21,016 nucleotides of DNA from SAR202 cluster bacterium Io17-Chloro-G6 (GCA_002816585.1 MUCT01000006.1:1-21016), one strand, 5' to 3'; positions 7,569 to 15,455 are shown, numbered from the stretch's first letter. The notes: a model not told the origin generated them from the sequence alone. Numbers and translations are program-made.

Positions 7569-8438
7569 ATGTCCGGCTTCCGGTTGCTGGCCTGTTTGGC
7601 CCACCCCGACGACGAGGCATTTCCCATGGGCGGGGCATTGGCCATCCATGCGGCTAACGGCGTGGAGGTTCGGCTGGTGACGACCACCCGGGGAGAAGAG
7701 GGCGAGATTCGCCAGCCCGGTGCGGCCACCCCGGACACTCTGGGGGAGATACGCAGCGTTGAGCTGGCCTGCTCCGTCCGGGCGCTGGGCCTGGCGGGAC
7801 ACGATACCTGGCGGTACCGGGACTCGGGCATGGCCGGGACCTCCGCCAACCGGGATCCCAGCGCCTTCGTCAACGCCCCGGCCCAGGAGGTGGTCGAGCG
7901 TCTAGTCGCGGAGATCCGCCGCTTCCGGCCCCAGGTGGTGCTGACATTCGAGCCAGGAGGCCTGTACGGGCACCCCGACCACATCGCCATCTCTCGCCAC
8001 ACCACCGAGGCCTTCCAGAAAGCATCGGACCCCCAGTCTTTCCCCCATCAGTTGGTGGACGGAATCGGTCCCCATGCTCCGGCCCGCCTGTTCTACAGCG
8101 CCCGCCCCGCCGGGTTTCGCATGGAATGGGCCCTTTCCTTGCGGGCCGCCGGTGTCGATTTCCCCCTTCCGGCTCCGGAACGGGCACAGGAAGGCACGCC
8201 GGTGGAGGACATTCATCTGGAGATGCACGTTGGGGAACACCTGGAAACCAAGATGGCTTCCATACTGTGTCATCGGACACAGGTGGGCGCCGACTGGCCC
8301 TATCATCGGGTCCCTCGGGATGTGTCAGCCGGTATTCTAGGCAGGGAATACTACATCCGGGCTTTTCCGGCGGTAAATACCCGGGAAGAGGTGGGGATGG
8401 ACTTTTTCGGCGGCCTTGAGGCGGAGCCGGGCACGTGA
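7569..8438 (+). CDS. PIG-L (LmbE-like) zinc-dependent deacetylase
   Basis: The 289-residue protein opens with the hallmark AHPDDE motif (11-16) and has HPDH at 135-138. By family knowledge H12, D15 and H138 bind zinc and the adjacent Asp is the general base. PIG-L proteins remove acetyl groups from GlcNAc-type or mycothiol/bacillithiol-type substrates; others act on antibiotics or lipids. GAGGAGG lies four bases before the ATG at 7569, which is why this start is preferred over the in-frame GTG at 7566. A palindromic repeat starts 3 to 13 bases after its stop. Nothing nearby names the substrate; with a thiol-poor neighbourhood, a bacillithiol role cannot be assumed. Confidence 0.88.
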   Translation: MSGFRLLACLAHPDDEAFPMGGALAIHAANGVEVRLVTTTRGEEGEIRQPGAATPDTLGEIRSVELACSVRALGLAGHDTWRYRDSGMAGTSANRDPSAFVNAPAQEVVERLVAEIRRFRPQVVLTFEPGGLYGHPDHIAISRHTTEAFQKASDPQSFPHQLVDGIGPHAPARLFYSARPAGFRMEWALSLRAAGVDFPLPAPERAQEGTPVEDIHLEMHVGEHLETKMASILCHRTQVGADWPYHRVPRDVSAGILGREYYIRAFPAVNTREEVGMDFFGGLEAEPGT

Positions 8439-8440
8439 AC

Positions 8441-8503
8441 GGGAGTCCGATGGGAACCCCTTTCTTACAAGCAAGGGGTTCCCATACCCTCCTCAAAGAA
8501 CTC
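8441..8503. repeat. Palindromic repeat family, copy 1 (diverged)
   Basis: Arms 8451-8462 and 8473-8484 are perfectly complementary (12 bp), with partial pairing inside. The flank on the right (CCTCCTCAAAGAACTC) matches the outer arm of other copies. It sits between the convergent PIG-L and oxaloacetate decarboxylase genes, where it could also act as a bidirectional terminator. Confidence 0.75.
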
Positions 8504-8518
8504 TAGGGCGGGGCCCCG

Positions 8519-9382
8519 CTAGCCTAAGAACTCCTGGGACCAGCGGTCGTAGTCGGCTCGCCGGGTCACCTGAGCAATGAGATCGGCGGAGGCTAGGTTG
8601 GGCCCCAAATCGGCTGCGGAAACCCCTTCCCGCAACGCTTTCAACGTATCGTACACTGCCTTTATCGAGGCCGCATAGGACAAGTGACCCTGCAACGCGA
8701 TGCGGACCCCGTTGGCCCCAAGAAATGCCAGGTCGGCCAGCTCACCACCCCCACCGCCCAGCAACAAAGGAAGGTTGATCGCCGCGTGCACTGCCTTGAC
8801 CTCCTCCCCGGTGCGGGCGCCGGCCAGGAATATGGCGTCAACCCCCGCTTGCTCGTAGGCCTTGACCCGCTTGATGGTGTCTTCCAGGCCCGAGGAGCGC
8901 AGGGCGCCGGTACGCCCGGCGATCACCAGGTTGGGGTCTTTTCGTGCGGCCAGGGCGGCCTTCATCTTACCCACCCCTTCCTCTAGGGAAATCATCGGTG
9001 CGGCGCTATCGCCGCCAAAGCTTATGGGAAGCACTGTGTCCTCAATTGTGAGAGCGGACACGCCGGCGGTCTCCAGCTCTTCGACGGTGCGCATCACGCT
9101 GAGGGCGTTGCCGTAGCCGTGGTCGGCATCAACCATCAGGCTGAGGTCGCCGGCCCGGCAGATGCGATGAATCTGCTGCGCAAACTCGGACAGCGTCAGC
9201 ACCACTAGATCTGGGGCGCCTAGCACCGTGCCCGAGGCGATGGACCCGGCTAGCATACCCACCTCGAATCCCAGGTCTTCGGCGATTCGGGCCGATATAG
9301 GGTCGAATACCGAGGCCGGATACACACATTTGTCCCCCGCCAGGACGGCGCGGTAACGTAGTCGTCGTTGTGTTAGTTCCAT
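8519..9382 (-). CDS. Oxaloacetate decarboxylase of the PEP mutase/isocitrate lyase superfamily
   Basis: The start at 9382 is supported by AAGGAG four bases upstream; the frame runs further back through a repeat to 9856 but that extension is spurious. The 287-residue TIM barrel closely resembles, from memory, the Pseudomonas PA4872 oxaloacetate decarboxylase. It has PASVFDPISARIAEDLGFE (22-40), GSIAS at 46-50, VDADHGYGNA (84-93) with metal-binding Asp residues, ALTIEDTVLP (110-119), IAGRTGA and QGHLSYAASIKAVYD (231-245). The reaction would be Mg-dependent conversion of oxaloacetate to pyruvate and CO2. Related carboxyphosphonoenolpyruvate mutases and 2-methylisocitrate lyases carry a KKCGH-type loop, which is not seen here, favouring the decarboxylase branch. 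This would suit a cell disposing of C4 acids from ring cleavage. Confidence 0.82.
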   Translation of the reverse strand: MELTQRRLRYRAVLAGDKCVYPASVFDPISARIAEDLGFEVGMLAGSIASGTVLGAPDLVVLTLSEFAQQIHRICRAGDLSLMVDADHGYGNALSVMRTVEELETAGVSALTIEDTVLPISFGGDSAAPMISLEEGVGKMKAALAARKDPNLVIAGRTGALRSSGLEDTIKRVKAYEQAGVDAIFLAGARTGEEVKAVHAAINLPLLLGGGGGELADLAFLGANGVRIALQGHLSYAASIKAVYDTLKALREGVSAADLGPNLASADLIAQVTRRADYDRWSQEFLG

Positions 9383-9464
9383 GGGGCTCCTTTCATCGGT
9401 GTGACATCCATATATACTGGGGCTTCGGAAGAATTGGCCCATTCTACCATAAACCCCAGCCTTG

Positions 9465-9530
9465 AAGGTTCTTTGGGAAGGGTCTGGGGAACCCTTTCTT
9501 GCAAGAAAGGGTTCCCCAGCGGCCCCTCCT
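9465..9530. repeat. Palindromic repeat family, copy 2 (perfect core)
   Basis: Bases 9484-9519 form a perfect 36-bp palindrome with TGCA at its centre. The left outer flank (AAGGTTCTTTGGGAA) and the right flank (CGG.CCCTCC) are shared with copy 4. It lies between the divergent starts of the decarboxylase and the DUF429 gene. It reads through as open frame on both strands, which wrongly extends ORFs of neighbouring genes. Confidence 0.9.
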
Positions 9531-9560
9531 AATAAACTCTTAGGAATAATCGGAGGCCCC

Positions 9561-10388
9561 ATGCAAATCCTGGGCGTAGACTTCAGCGGGGCCAGGCCCG
9601 ACAACAACACCTGGGTGGCCCAGGGCCGTTTGGACGGACAGGGTTTAATTCTGGAATCCTGCGGGCCGGTCAGCAGGTCCCAACTGTCCCGCTTGTTGGA
9701 GGAGCTCCCCAGCGAAGCCGTGGCCTCCCTGGACTTTCCCTTCTCCGTGCCACAGGATTTCGCCCGGTTCTGGATGCCGGAGGCAAAGACCATGCCCGAT
9801 CTGTGGTCGGCCGCCGCGGCCATGACCCTGGCGGATTTCATATCCCTGCGGGACACTTACGTAGCCCAAAATGGGGAGCCCAAGCGTTTGGGCGACACCT
9901 ACCACCCTGAATCCTACTCCTGCCTGCACAAAGTCAATCCCAACATGGTGCCCATGACTTTCTACGGTATGAAGATGCTGGCCGGGCTGTGGCCCGAGGG
10001 CTGTGAGGTGCCACCTCTGGCGCTTCAGAAAATGGGCAGGGGAGTTTTGCTGGAGGCCATGCCCGGAGCCGCCCTGAAGGCCTTTAAGCTACCCTACAAG
10101 GGTTACAAGAACGGCGCCCGGGCCAACCTCCTACGCAAGGAGATATTGCAAGAATTGCCTCGGCGCTCCTCCATTCAAATGCCCAACCTGGCGGAATTCT
10201 GCGAGCAGTGCATGGTTAGCCACGACTGCTTGGACTCCGTGGTAGCCGCCGTGATCGCCGCGCTCTGGTCCACCAACCTGGACCTGTTCCGCCACCCGGA
10301 ACGCGCGGGTCCAAGCGCGCCAAATTCGATTGCTGCATTGGAAGGCTGGCTGTATGCCCCGGTGTACATTCCGTCTATTTCCGGGTAG
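9561..10388 (+). CDS. DUF429 family protein
   Basis: The ATG at 9561 has CGGAGG four bases upstream. The open frame extends back to 9462 only because the palindromic repeat is open in that frame. The 275-residue product starts with ILGVDFSGA (3-11), the hallmark first strand of DUF429, a domain predicted to have an RNase H-like fold. ASLDFPFSVP and a C-terminal HDCLDSVVAAVIAAL segment supply the other acidic residues expected of that fold. Its function is not established and the neighbours do not clarify it. A nuclease role is a fold-based prediction only. Confidence 0.75.
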   Translation: MQILGVDFSGARPDNNTWVAQGRLDGQGLILESCGPVSRSQLSRLLEELPSEAVASLDFPFSVPQDFARFWMPEAKTMPDLWSAAAAMTLADFISLRDTYVAQNGEPKRLGDTYHPESYSCLHKVNPNMVPMTFYGMKMLAGLWPEGCEVPPLALQKMGRGVLLEAMPGAALKAFKLPYKGYKNGARANLLRKEILQELPRRSSIQMPNLAEFCEQCMVSHDCLDSVVAAVIAALWSTNLDLFRHPERAGPSAPNSIAALEGWLYAPVYIPSISG

Positions 10389-10569
10389 CAACTGATCGTC
10401 AACTGGCCTGGGGGCGTGCCAACGAATCAAATAAACATTGGTCCCAGTTGCCCGAACCGCAACAAATCGTTAAGCTCTGTTGCGACACACCCATGCGTCG
10501 GCGCACTAGGTTCGACGGTCCGGCAGATTGGCCTCGGTGCGGGCGCAAATAACGATTGGAGGTGCACCC

Positions 10570-10908
10570 TTGCAGATAGTTCGAGTGTTTTCCGGGGACG
10601 ATGGCGAGTCTCACTTCGAGGACCTGACCCCTGATCAGCTGGCGGAGCTCGTGTTTCCCATAGGGACTGGTTCCATCAACCTGGGCCGGCGCCCTTCGCC
10701 CTCCTTCTCCGATTACCATACCGCTCCCCGCCGTCAGTACGTGATCAACCTGTCCGGTATTGCTGAATTCGAGACCGCCGACGGGACGAAGCGCCGTTTG
10801 ATGCCCGGAGACGTGCTGATCGCCGAGGACCTCACCGGACACGGCCACATCGCCCGCAGCATCGGCGACGAGTTCCGGGTTTCATTGGCGGTACCTTTGG
10901 CCGACTAG
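10570..10908 (+). CDS. Small cupin-domain protein with TTG start
   Basis: The gene probably starts with TTG at 10570: GGAGGT ends six bases before it and no ATG is suitably placed. An in-frame TTG at 10528 lacks a ribosome site. The 112-residue product is a single beta-barrel cupin, with RRQYVINLSGIAEFETADG and MPGDVLIAEDLTGHGH showing the second-motif glycine/proline turn and terminal histidines. Single-domain cupins may be metal-dependent oxygenases, isomerases or binding proteins, and the reaction cannot be told from this sequence. It converges with the DUF2851 gene across a hairpin repeat. Confidence 0.7.
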   Translation: MQIVRVFSGDDGESHFEDLTPDQLAELVFPIGTGSINLGRRPSPSFSDYHTAPRRQYVINLSGIAEFETADGTKRRLMPGDVLIAEDLTGHGHIARSIGDEFRVSLAVPLAD

Positions 10909-10921
10909 GACCTAAGCCGAT

Positions 10922-10951
10922 TCTGGGGGAACTTTGTAAAGTTCCCCCAGA
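10922..10951. repeat. Palindromic repeat family, copy 3a (short hairpin)
   Basis: Arms 10922-10935 and 10938-10951 are perfectly complementary (14 bp) around a GT loop. The sequence is a shorter variant of the repeat core. It lies between the cupin stop (10908) and the stop codon of the DUF2851 gene (10957), an ideal place for a bidirectional terminator. The flank after it (CCCCCTCAAACTT) contains the DUF2851 stop codon. Confidence 0.8.
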
Positions 10952-10956
10952 CCCCC

Positions 10957-12315
10957 TCAAACTTCAACGATACCAAGGATAAAGTCTTGGGAGGGTCTGG
11001 GAACCCTTCTACAGAAGGGTTCCCAGAGGTCATCCGGCGCCGGATAGTAGGCATTGCAGGTGCACCAGCCCCTGCTCTGCCGCCGCGCGGTGGTTACAAG
11101 GCTGGCCCCCGCTGGTCCCAGCAGCAGCCCGGCCATCTCCCGGGTCAGATCGTTGTCTTGCAGCTTACCGAAACGCCGGTAGAGCTCCAAGTAGGCTCGA
11201 CCTCCTCCAGCCTCACCTTGCAACAGGTCCAGGCCGTGCAGAAAAGGTAGGACCACGTTCACCCCCAAGTCGCGGGCCCGGGCTGTACCGATGCAGGCCG
11301 TGGCAGCCCCAAAACCACCGGGCGCGCATAGGGCCGAGGTCAGTTCACCGGGTTTGGTGTCACGGGCCGCCAGGCCCAAGCCGGCCACTAGCCCCGGCTC
11401 CAAGAACCGGTCCAGCAGTACAGCGGCCCCGGCAATGCGGCGCAGTGGGTGGTTGCTGGGCCTGACGCGGAAACAATGCCATTCACTGGCCGACATGGCC
11501 GGCCCCATGCCCGTCCCGGTCAACGGCAGCGAAAACGCTTTCTGGCGGGGCGCCAACCCGGATAGGGCAGTCAGCCATCCCTGGATCGCCTGAGACCGGC
11601 GCTCCGGGTCCAGGCGCCGGGCTGCCTGGGTCAGTGCTGCGTAACGGGCCCGTCCCGCCAGCTTGATGAAAGGTTGCCGGTTTTGGTGGTAGCCCAGGCC
11701 CTCTAAGATCCCCTCGTACAGGGTCTGCTCCTGGTCTTGCTCCTTCAGCAGAGTCACAAACCGGGCGCTGTTGGAATGGAACCGGTCGTCACCGGCCCGG
11801 TCCAGGAGGGCGCCCATCTCCGGGACTGTTTCCGGCCGCGGAAAGCCTCGGCCTTCGAGAACCGTCCAGAGATGGGCGGATTGAAGGTTACCTGGCGCGT
11901 CTTCCATCTCCGGATCATCCTCCGGATCAACGGACAGTAGGGGCGCCAGCGATACCACGGGGACCGATTGACCGCTCTGCAATCTGGTGGAGGTAGGGTC
12001 AACCTCCAGGGCCGCGTGAAGCACTACCCCGTTGTACCTGGGGTCGCGGCCGTGTCCATGTAACTTCCAGTCCTGCTGGCGTACGTGAATCTCCACGTCA
12101 CCCTGGACCAGGCCGAGCCCTTCCACCTCCAGCAGGGCACCGCGGAAGTCCGGGCCCGCGGCGCTGCTGGCGCGCCCCGGATAGAGTACCCTCATCCGGG
12201 TCCCGGCGCTGGTGCGGAACCAGTCCCGCCGGGCCGCTCTCTTCCGCCAAAGGTTGGACAGCAGCCGTTCCGGCACGGGGTGGGGTGCATCCTTTTTATT
12301 TTCAGAACCCGCCAT
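10957..12315 (-). CDS. DUF2851 family protein
   Basis: From the ATG at 12315 the product is 452 residues. The N-terminal part (ERLLSNLWRKRAARRDWF, then PGRASSAAGPDFRGALLEVEG and GDVEIHVRQQDWKLHGH) matches the DUF2851 family found in Chloroflexi and Bacteroidetes. Its biochemical role is unknown to me. A possible zinc pair is the CTCN segment near the C-terminus. The start is uncertain: GGAGGAG lies over 20 bases upstream of the ATG, and the frame stays open to 12498 through a repeat. The last residues (WEPFCRRVPRPSQDF and beyond) are encoded by repeat copy 3b. The natural C-terminus has therefore probably been replaced or extended. Confidence 0.8.
   Translation of the reverse strand: MAGSENKKDAPHPVPERLLSNLWRKRAARRDWFRTSAGTRMRVLYPGRASSAAGPDFRGALLEVEGLGLVQGDVEIHVRQQDWKLHGHGRDPRYNGVVLHAALEVDPTSTRLQSGQSVPVVSLAPLLSVDPEDDPEMEDAPGNLQSAHLWTVLEGRGFPRPETVPEMGALLDRAGDDRFHSNSARFVTLLKEQDQEQTLYEGILEGLGYHQNRQPFIKLAGRARYAALTQAARRLDPERRSQAIQGWLTALSGLAPRQKAFSLPLTGTGMGPAMSASEWHCFRVRPSNHPLRRIAGAAVLLDRFLEPGLVAGLGLAARDTKPGELTSALCAPGGFGAATACIGTARARDLGVNVVLPFLHGLDLLQGEAGGGRAYLELYRRFGKLQDNDLTREMAGLLLGPAGASLVTTARRQSRGWCTCNAYYPAPDDLWEPFCRRVPRPSQDFILGIVEV
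10980..11035. repeat. Palindromic repeat family, copy 3b, inside a coding end
   Basis: Arms 10996-11010 and 11013-11027 are perfectly complementary (15 bp) around an AC loop. The left flank AAGTCTTGGGAGGGTC matches the outer arm of the family. This copy lies within the 3' end of the DUF2851 reading frame and supplies its C-terminal codons. Confidence 0.8.
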
Positions 12316-12354
12316 CAACCGAACATACCATATCCCAGTCTCCTCCGCCAGGAT

Positions 12355-12420
12355 AAAGGTTCTTTGGGAATGGTCTGGGGAACCCTTTCTTGCAAGAAAG
12401 GGTTCCCCAGCGGACCCTCC
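12355..12420. repeat. Palindromic repeat family, copy 4 (perfect core)
   Basis: Bases 12375-12410 are identical to the 36-bp palindrome of copy 2. The left flank differs from copy 2 by one base over about 20. It sits between the divergent starts of the DUF2851 gene and the CoA-transferase gene, as copy 2 also sits between divergent genes. Confidence 0.9.
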
Positions 12421-12497
12421 GGAAGAATTCCAACCTGTTGCTCTTTCCCGTCGGTGGTCGTAAAATGGCTCCACTCCAGAAAAGGGGGTTCGAGCCA

Positions 12498-13715
12498 ATG
12501 GTTGGTCTCAATCATCCTCTAGCAAATATCCGGGTTATCGACTTGGGCCGTCACCAGGCGGGCCCCAGGTGTGCCCAAGTGCTGGCCCGCATGGGCGCCG
12601 AGGTCATCAAGGTGGAGCGTTTGGGTGGGGAGGAGACACGGTATCACGGCCCCTGGGTGCGGAAACAAAGCGCCTATTGGGTGCAATACAACAGCGGCAA
12701 AAAGAGCCTGAGCATAGACCTGCGCAAGGAGAAGGGCAAAGAGGTCCTGCGCAAGCTTGTCGAAGTGTCCGACGTGGTGGTGCAGAACTTCCGGCCCGGC
12801 ACCATCGACGCCATGGGATTCGGCTACGATGTACTGAGGGAGCTGAATCGCCGTATCATCATGGTCAACGTTTCAGCCTACGGCCAGTTTGGCCCCTACA
12901 GGGAGCAGATAGGCTACGACCCCATAGGCCAAACCATGTCTGGAATCACCATGGTCACCGGCGAGGAGGGAATGCCCCCCATCAGAACCGGCGTGCCCAT
13001 CATCGACCGGATCACAGCCCTCCACTCGGCCATCGGGACCCTGGCAGCCCTGCACGAGCGGGAGGTATCCGGTGAGGGGCAGACCATCGACGTCTGCTTG
13101 GCCGACACCGGATACAGCCTGACCGAGATCCCGATCACCGCCTATGCGGGCACCAAGGTCCCGCCCAAGAGGGGCGGCGGAGAAGGGGCGCCTCCCGGCG
13201 GGATATACGCCTGCAAAGACGGGTTCGTCATGATCACGGCCAGCGACCAGCACCACTGGCACCGGGTATGCAACGCCCTGGATAGGCCAGAGTGGCTGGA
13301 AGACCCACGGTTTACCACCCGGCCCGAGCGTGCCAAAAACCGGGACGTGGTGAACGATCGGTTAAACGAGCTCCTGTCCACCATGACAATGAAGGAATCC
13401 ATCGCCCACTTTACCCACCACGACGTGGTGGCCGCCCCCGTGAACAACATACCCCAGGCTGCCGAAGACCCCCACCCATGGGAGCGCGGGGCCATGATGA
13501 ATGTCCCCGATTTCCTGGCGGGTGAGATCGCCGTATCGGGAGACTTCTGGCACTTCGGCCGGACCCCTGTGGTGGTTGGCTCGACCCCCATGGTTGGCGA
13601 GCACAACGAAGACGTACTTTCCGGCATACTGGGCTACTCCGACGAGGAGATAACTCAGATGCGGGAGGAGTTGGTCATCAGCGAGTCCCACCATTATGAC
13701 GAGGTGCCTGGCTAG
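12498..13715 (+). CDS. CaiB/BaiF family (class III) CoA-transferase
   Basis: The start at 12498 places the family's usual N-terminus (HPLANIRVIDLGRHQAGP) a few residues in. The longer frame back to 12390 is an artefact of the repeat, and an ATG at 12465 is the only other candidate. The 405-residue protein shows GAEVIKVERLGGEETR (33-48), NSGKKSLSIDLRKEKG, VVVQNFRPGTIDAMGFGYD and GEGQTIDVCLADTGYS (192-207). D203 is the probable catalytic aspartate that forms the acyl-aspartyl/CoA intermediates. Class III transferases move CoA between carboxylic acids such as carnitine, oxalate, benzylsuccinate or bile acids. The partner acid is unknown. Activating a ring-cleavage acid as a CoA ester would fit the neighbourhood. 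Confidence 0.88.
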   Translation: MVGLNHPLANIRVIDLGRHQAGPRCAQVLARMGAEVIKVERLGGEETRYHGPWVRKQSAYWVQYNSGKKSLSIDLRKEKGKEVLRKLVEVSDVVVQNFRPGTIDAMGFGYDVLRELNRRIIMVNVSAYGQFGPYREQIGYDPIGQTMSGITMVTGEEGMPPIRTGVPIIDRITALHSAIGTLAALHEREVSGEGQTIDVCLADTGYSLTEIPITAYAGTKVPPKRGGGEGAPPGGIYACKDGFVMITASDQHHWHRVCNALDRPEWLEDPRFTTRPERAKNRDVVNDRLNELLSTMTMKESIAHFTHHDVVAAPVNNIPQAAEDPHPWERGAMMNVPDFLAGEIAVSGDFWHFGRTPVVVGSTPMVGEHNEDVLSGILGYSDEEITQMREELVISESHHYDEVPG

Positions 13716-13765
13716 CGAAGCAGTCAACGCTCAGCCGTCAGACATCAGCCATTCGACCGCGTGTG

Positions 13766-13799
13766 GGAGCCTTATCTCTTTACCAAAGAGCAAGGCTCC
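13766..13799. terminator. Hairpin between convergent CoA-transferase and asparaginase-like genes
   Basis: GGAGCCTT (13766-13773) plus CTCTTT pair with AAAGAG plus AAGGCTCC (13792-13799) around an ACC loop: 14 pairs with a small internal bulge. It lies in the 133-base gap between convergent stops, so a bidirectional terminator is likely, though no long T tract follows. Confidence 0.5.
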
Positions 13800-13848
13800 T
13801 GCTGGTTTCCCTGCCCACATCCACCGGCAGCCCCAGGCTGACAACTAT

Positions 13849-14859
13849 CTAGTATGTCAGCATCATCCGCTGGATCTCCTCGGGTTGGCTGGTCTTGGTG
13901 AGGGCCAGCATCAGCAAGATACGGGCCTTCTTTGGCAATAGGTTGTCTGCGGCGATGTAGCCGGCTTCGTCAAAGCGCTTGGTGCGCACCACCCGGCCAT
14001 TTCCCGTCTGTGTGGCGACAACCACCCTTACACCCTGCTCCATGGCCCGACGCAGGGCGGCCATGAACTTTGGTGGAGAGCCGCCGCTGCCCAGCCCGCC
14101 GGCGACCATGCCGGGCACCCCGGCGCCGGACAGAGCATCGACCAGCAGGCCGTCGGCTCCGGCATAGGAGTAGACGATGTCCACCCGAGGTAACTCCTCC
14201 AATCCTTCCACGTCGAACTCGGTATCTTGGGTGTGGGTCCTGGTGGATGCGCGGTAGAACACCACATCGCCATCGGAGTCGGCGTATCCCAGCAATCCAA
14301 GCTGGTTGGAGCGGAATGTCTCCAGACGATAGCTGTCCGTCTTGGTGACGTCCCGGGCACCCTGAATCTCGTTGTTGAGCACAGTGAGAACCCCACGGCC
14401 CGCCGACTGGGGCGCCGCCGCCACCCGGATGCAGTCCATTAGATTTACGTCGGTGTCGGTGCCCATGCCGGTGGGTGGGCGCATTGCCCCGGTGACCACC
14501 ACCGGCTTTCGGCCCTTGACGGTCAGATTCAGGAAGTAGGCCGTCTCCTCCAGGGTTGCCGTACCGTGGGTAATGGCCACGCCGGCCGCCTCCGGGTCCT
14601 CCCGAAAGATAGCGTTGATCCGCTTGGACAAGCCCAGCCAGTCGGAGGGTCCGACATCGGTGCTGCCTACGTTCAAGAACTGCTCGGTGCGCACATCGGC
14701 CCACTGATTGACTTCCGGCACCCGGTCCAGCAGTTCCTGGATGGTCAGGTGTTTGTTGTCATAGCTGTAGTTTGTGTAATCGGTACGTTCTCGGCCCACA
14801 AAGGAGATGCTGCCGCCGGTTCCGATCAGATAGACTCGTGGCTTTCTCTCACTAACCAT
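13849..14859 (-). CDS. Asparaginase-fold amidohydrolase with altered active-site pocket
   Basis: The 336-residue protein aligns from end to end with the L-asparaginase I/II family, and GGGGGAG lies four bases before the ATG. Family landmarks are GTGGSIS (13-19), VGSTD (64-68), THGTATLEETAYF (97-109), VVTGAMRPPT (121-130), GARDVTKTD (167-175) and a C-terminal KKARILLMLALTKT. Compared with E. coli AnsB, the first nucleophile T12 is Ser (S17), Q59 is Thr (T67) and D90 is Ala (A101), while T89 (T100) and K162 (K173) are kept. Q59 and D90 hold the amino-acid substrate in true asparaginases, so this enzyme may hydrolyse a different amide. No signal peptide is apparent, so it is probably cytoplasmic. 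It is a single gene, convergent with the CoA-transferase. Confidence 0.85.
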   Translation of the reverse strand: MVSERKPRVYLIGTGGSISFVGRERTDYTNYSYDNKHLTIQELLDRVPEVNQWADVRTEQFLNVGSTDVGPSDWLGLSKRINAIFREDPEAAGVAITHGTATLEETAYFLNLTVKGRKPVVVTGAMRPPTGMGTDTDVNLMDCIRVAAAPQSAGRGVLTVLNNEIQGARDVTKTDSYRLETFRSNQLGLLGYADSDGDVVFYRASTRTHTQDTEFDVEGLEELPRVDIVYSYAGADGLLVDALSGAGVPGMVAGGLGSGGSPPKFMAALRRAMEQGVRVVVATQTGNGRVVRTKRFDEAGYIAADNLLPKKARILLMLALTKTSQPEEIQRMMLTY

Positions 14860-15455
14860 TCCACTCCCCCAAGTTAGGATTTGAGACTAATACAGAAGGA
14901 ACGCAACCAAATCCCCCTGCCCGGTGAGCCTTTCGGCTGGACGTAGAACAGGCCGGGCGAATCGGCTGTTGAGATCGATTCTGGGTGGCGCCTGGGCAGC
15001 ACCTGATCAGGCTTGATTCCGGCGTATTCGACACCACGATTTAGCTGAATCCATGTGCGTGTGTCCGGTGGCTGGAGGTCATGTCTTAGGCTCCCCAGTA
15101 TGCTGTTCCCGAAATTGTCATTCCGAGCCAGACACACCGGTGAGGAATCTGGTGTGGGGCGTTTCCTCCACCACCGGCAACCCCGCCTCACCATCCACCT
15201 AAGGCGGATCGCTGCACTCGGGGTGACAAACCATTGTGCTTGAGGGTGCTCACAAAACCTGCACGTCGGGTTAGCTATTCGGATGGAAGTATACGATATG
15301 TTGGTCCGCCCGGACAGCTAGGTTGCCGGCCTGGTTGCACAAACCGCTATCTCAGACCGGTATCTTCCAGAATCTTCCAGGATTTGGCAGATTATGTTAT
15401 CCTCAAAACGGATCATTTACCGGCTCACCGAGGCCGGAATCGGAGGTGAAATCGG
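14860..15455. other. Gene-free region, 596 bases
   Basis: No convincing ORF, tRNA or other RNA gene was seen between the divergent asparaginase-like gene and the yacL-like gene. The region holds the imperfect inverted repeat listed separately (15115-15229). Its right end must carry the promoter of the yacL-ispD-ispF-cysS operon, but no -35/-10 pair there is good enough to call. Confidence 0.6.
15115..15229. repeat. REP-like imperfect inverted repeat in the gene-free region
   Basis: TTGTCATTCCGAG at 15115-15127 is mirrored by CTCGGGGTGACAA at 15217-15229 (11 of 13 positions complementary). A GAGGAATCTGG-type internal segment at about 15142-15152 is also present. The motif resembles the TGTCATTCTGAGC-type intergenic repeats common in environmental genomes. 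It has no coding capacity. Confidence 0.5.

Noticed and set aside
7870..8496. 208-codon minus-strand ORF over the PIG-L gene
   Set aside because: It is Pro/Arg-rich antisense with no motif, and the plus strand has AHPDDE and HPDH.
9383..9856. N-terminal extension of the oxaloacetate decarboxylase
   Set aside because: The extension runs through repeat copy 2 and the DUF429 gene; a Shine-Dalgarno and the family N-terminus support the start at 9382.
12390..12497. N-terminal extension of the CoA-transferase
   Set aside because: It begins inside repeat copy 4, and conserved family sequence starts only after 12498.
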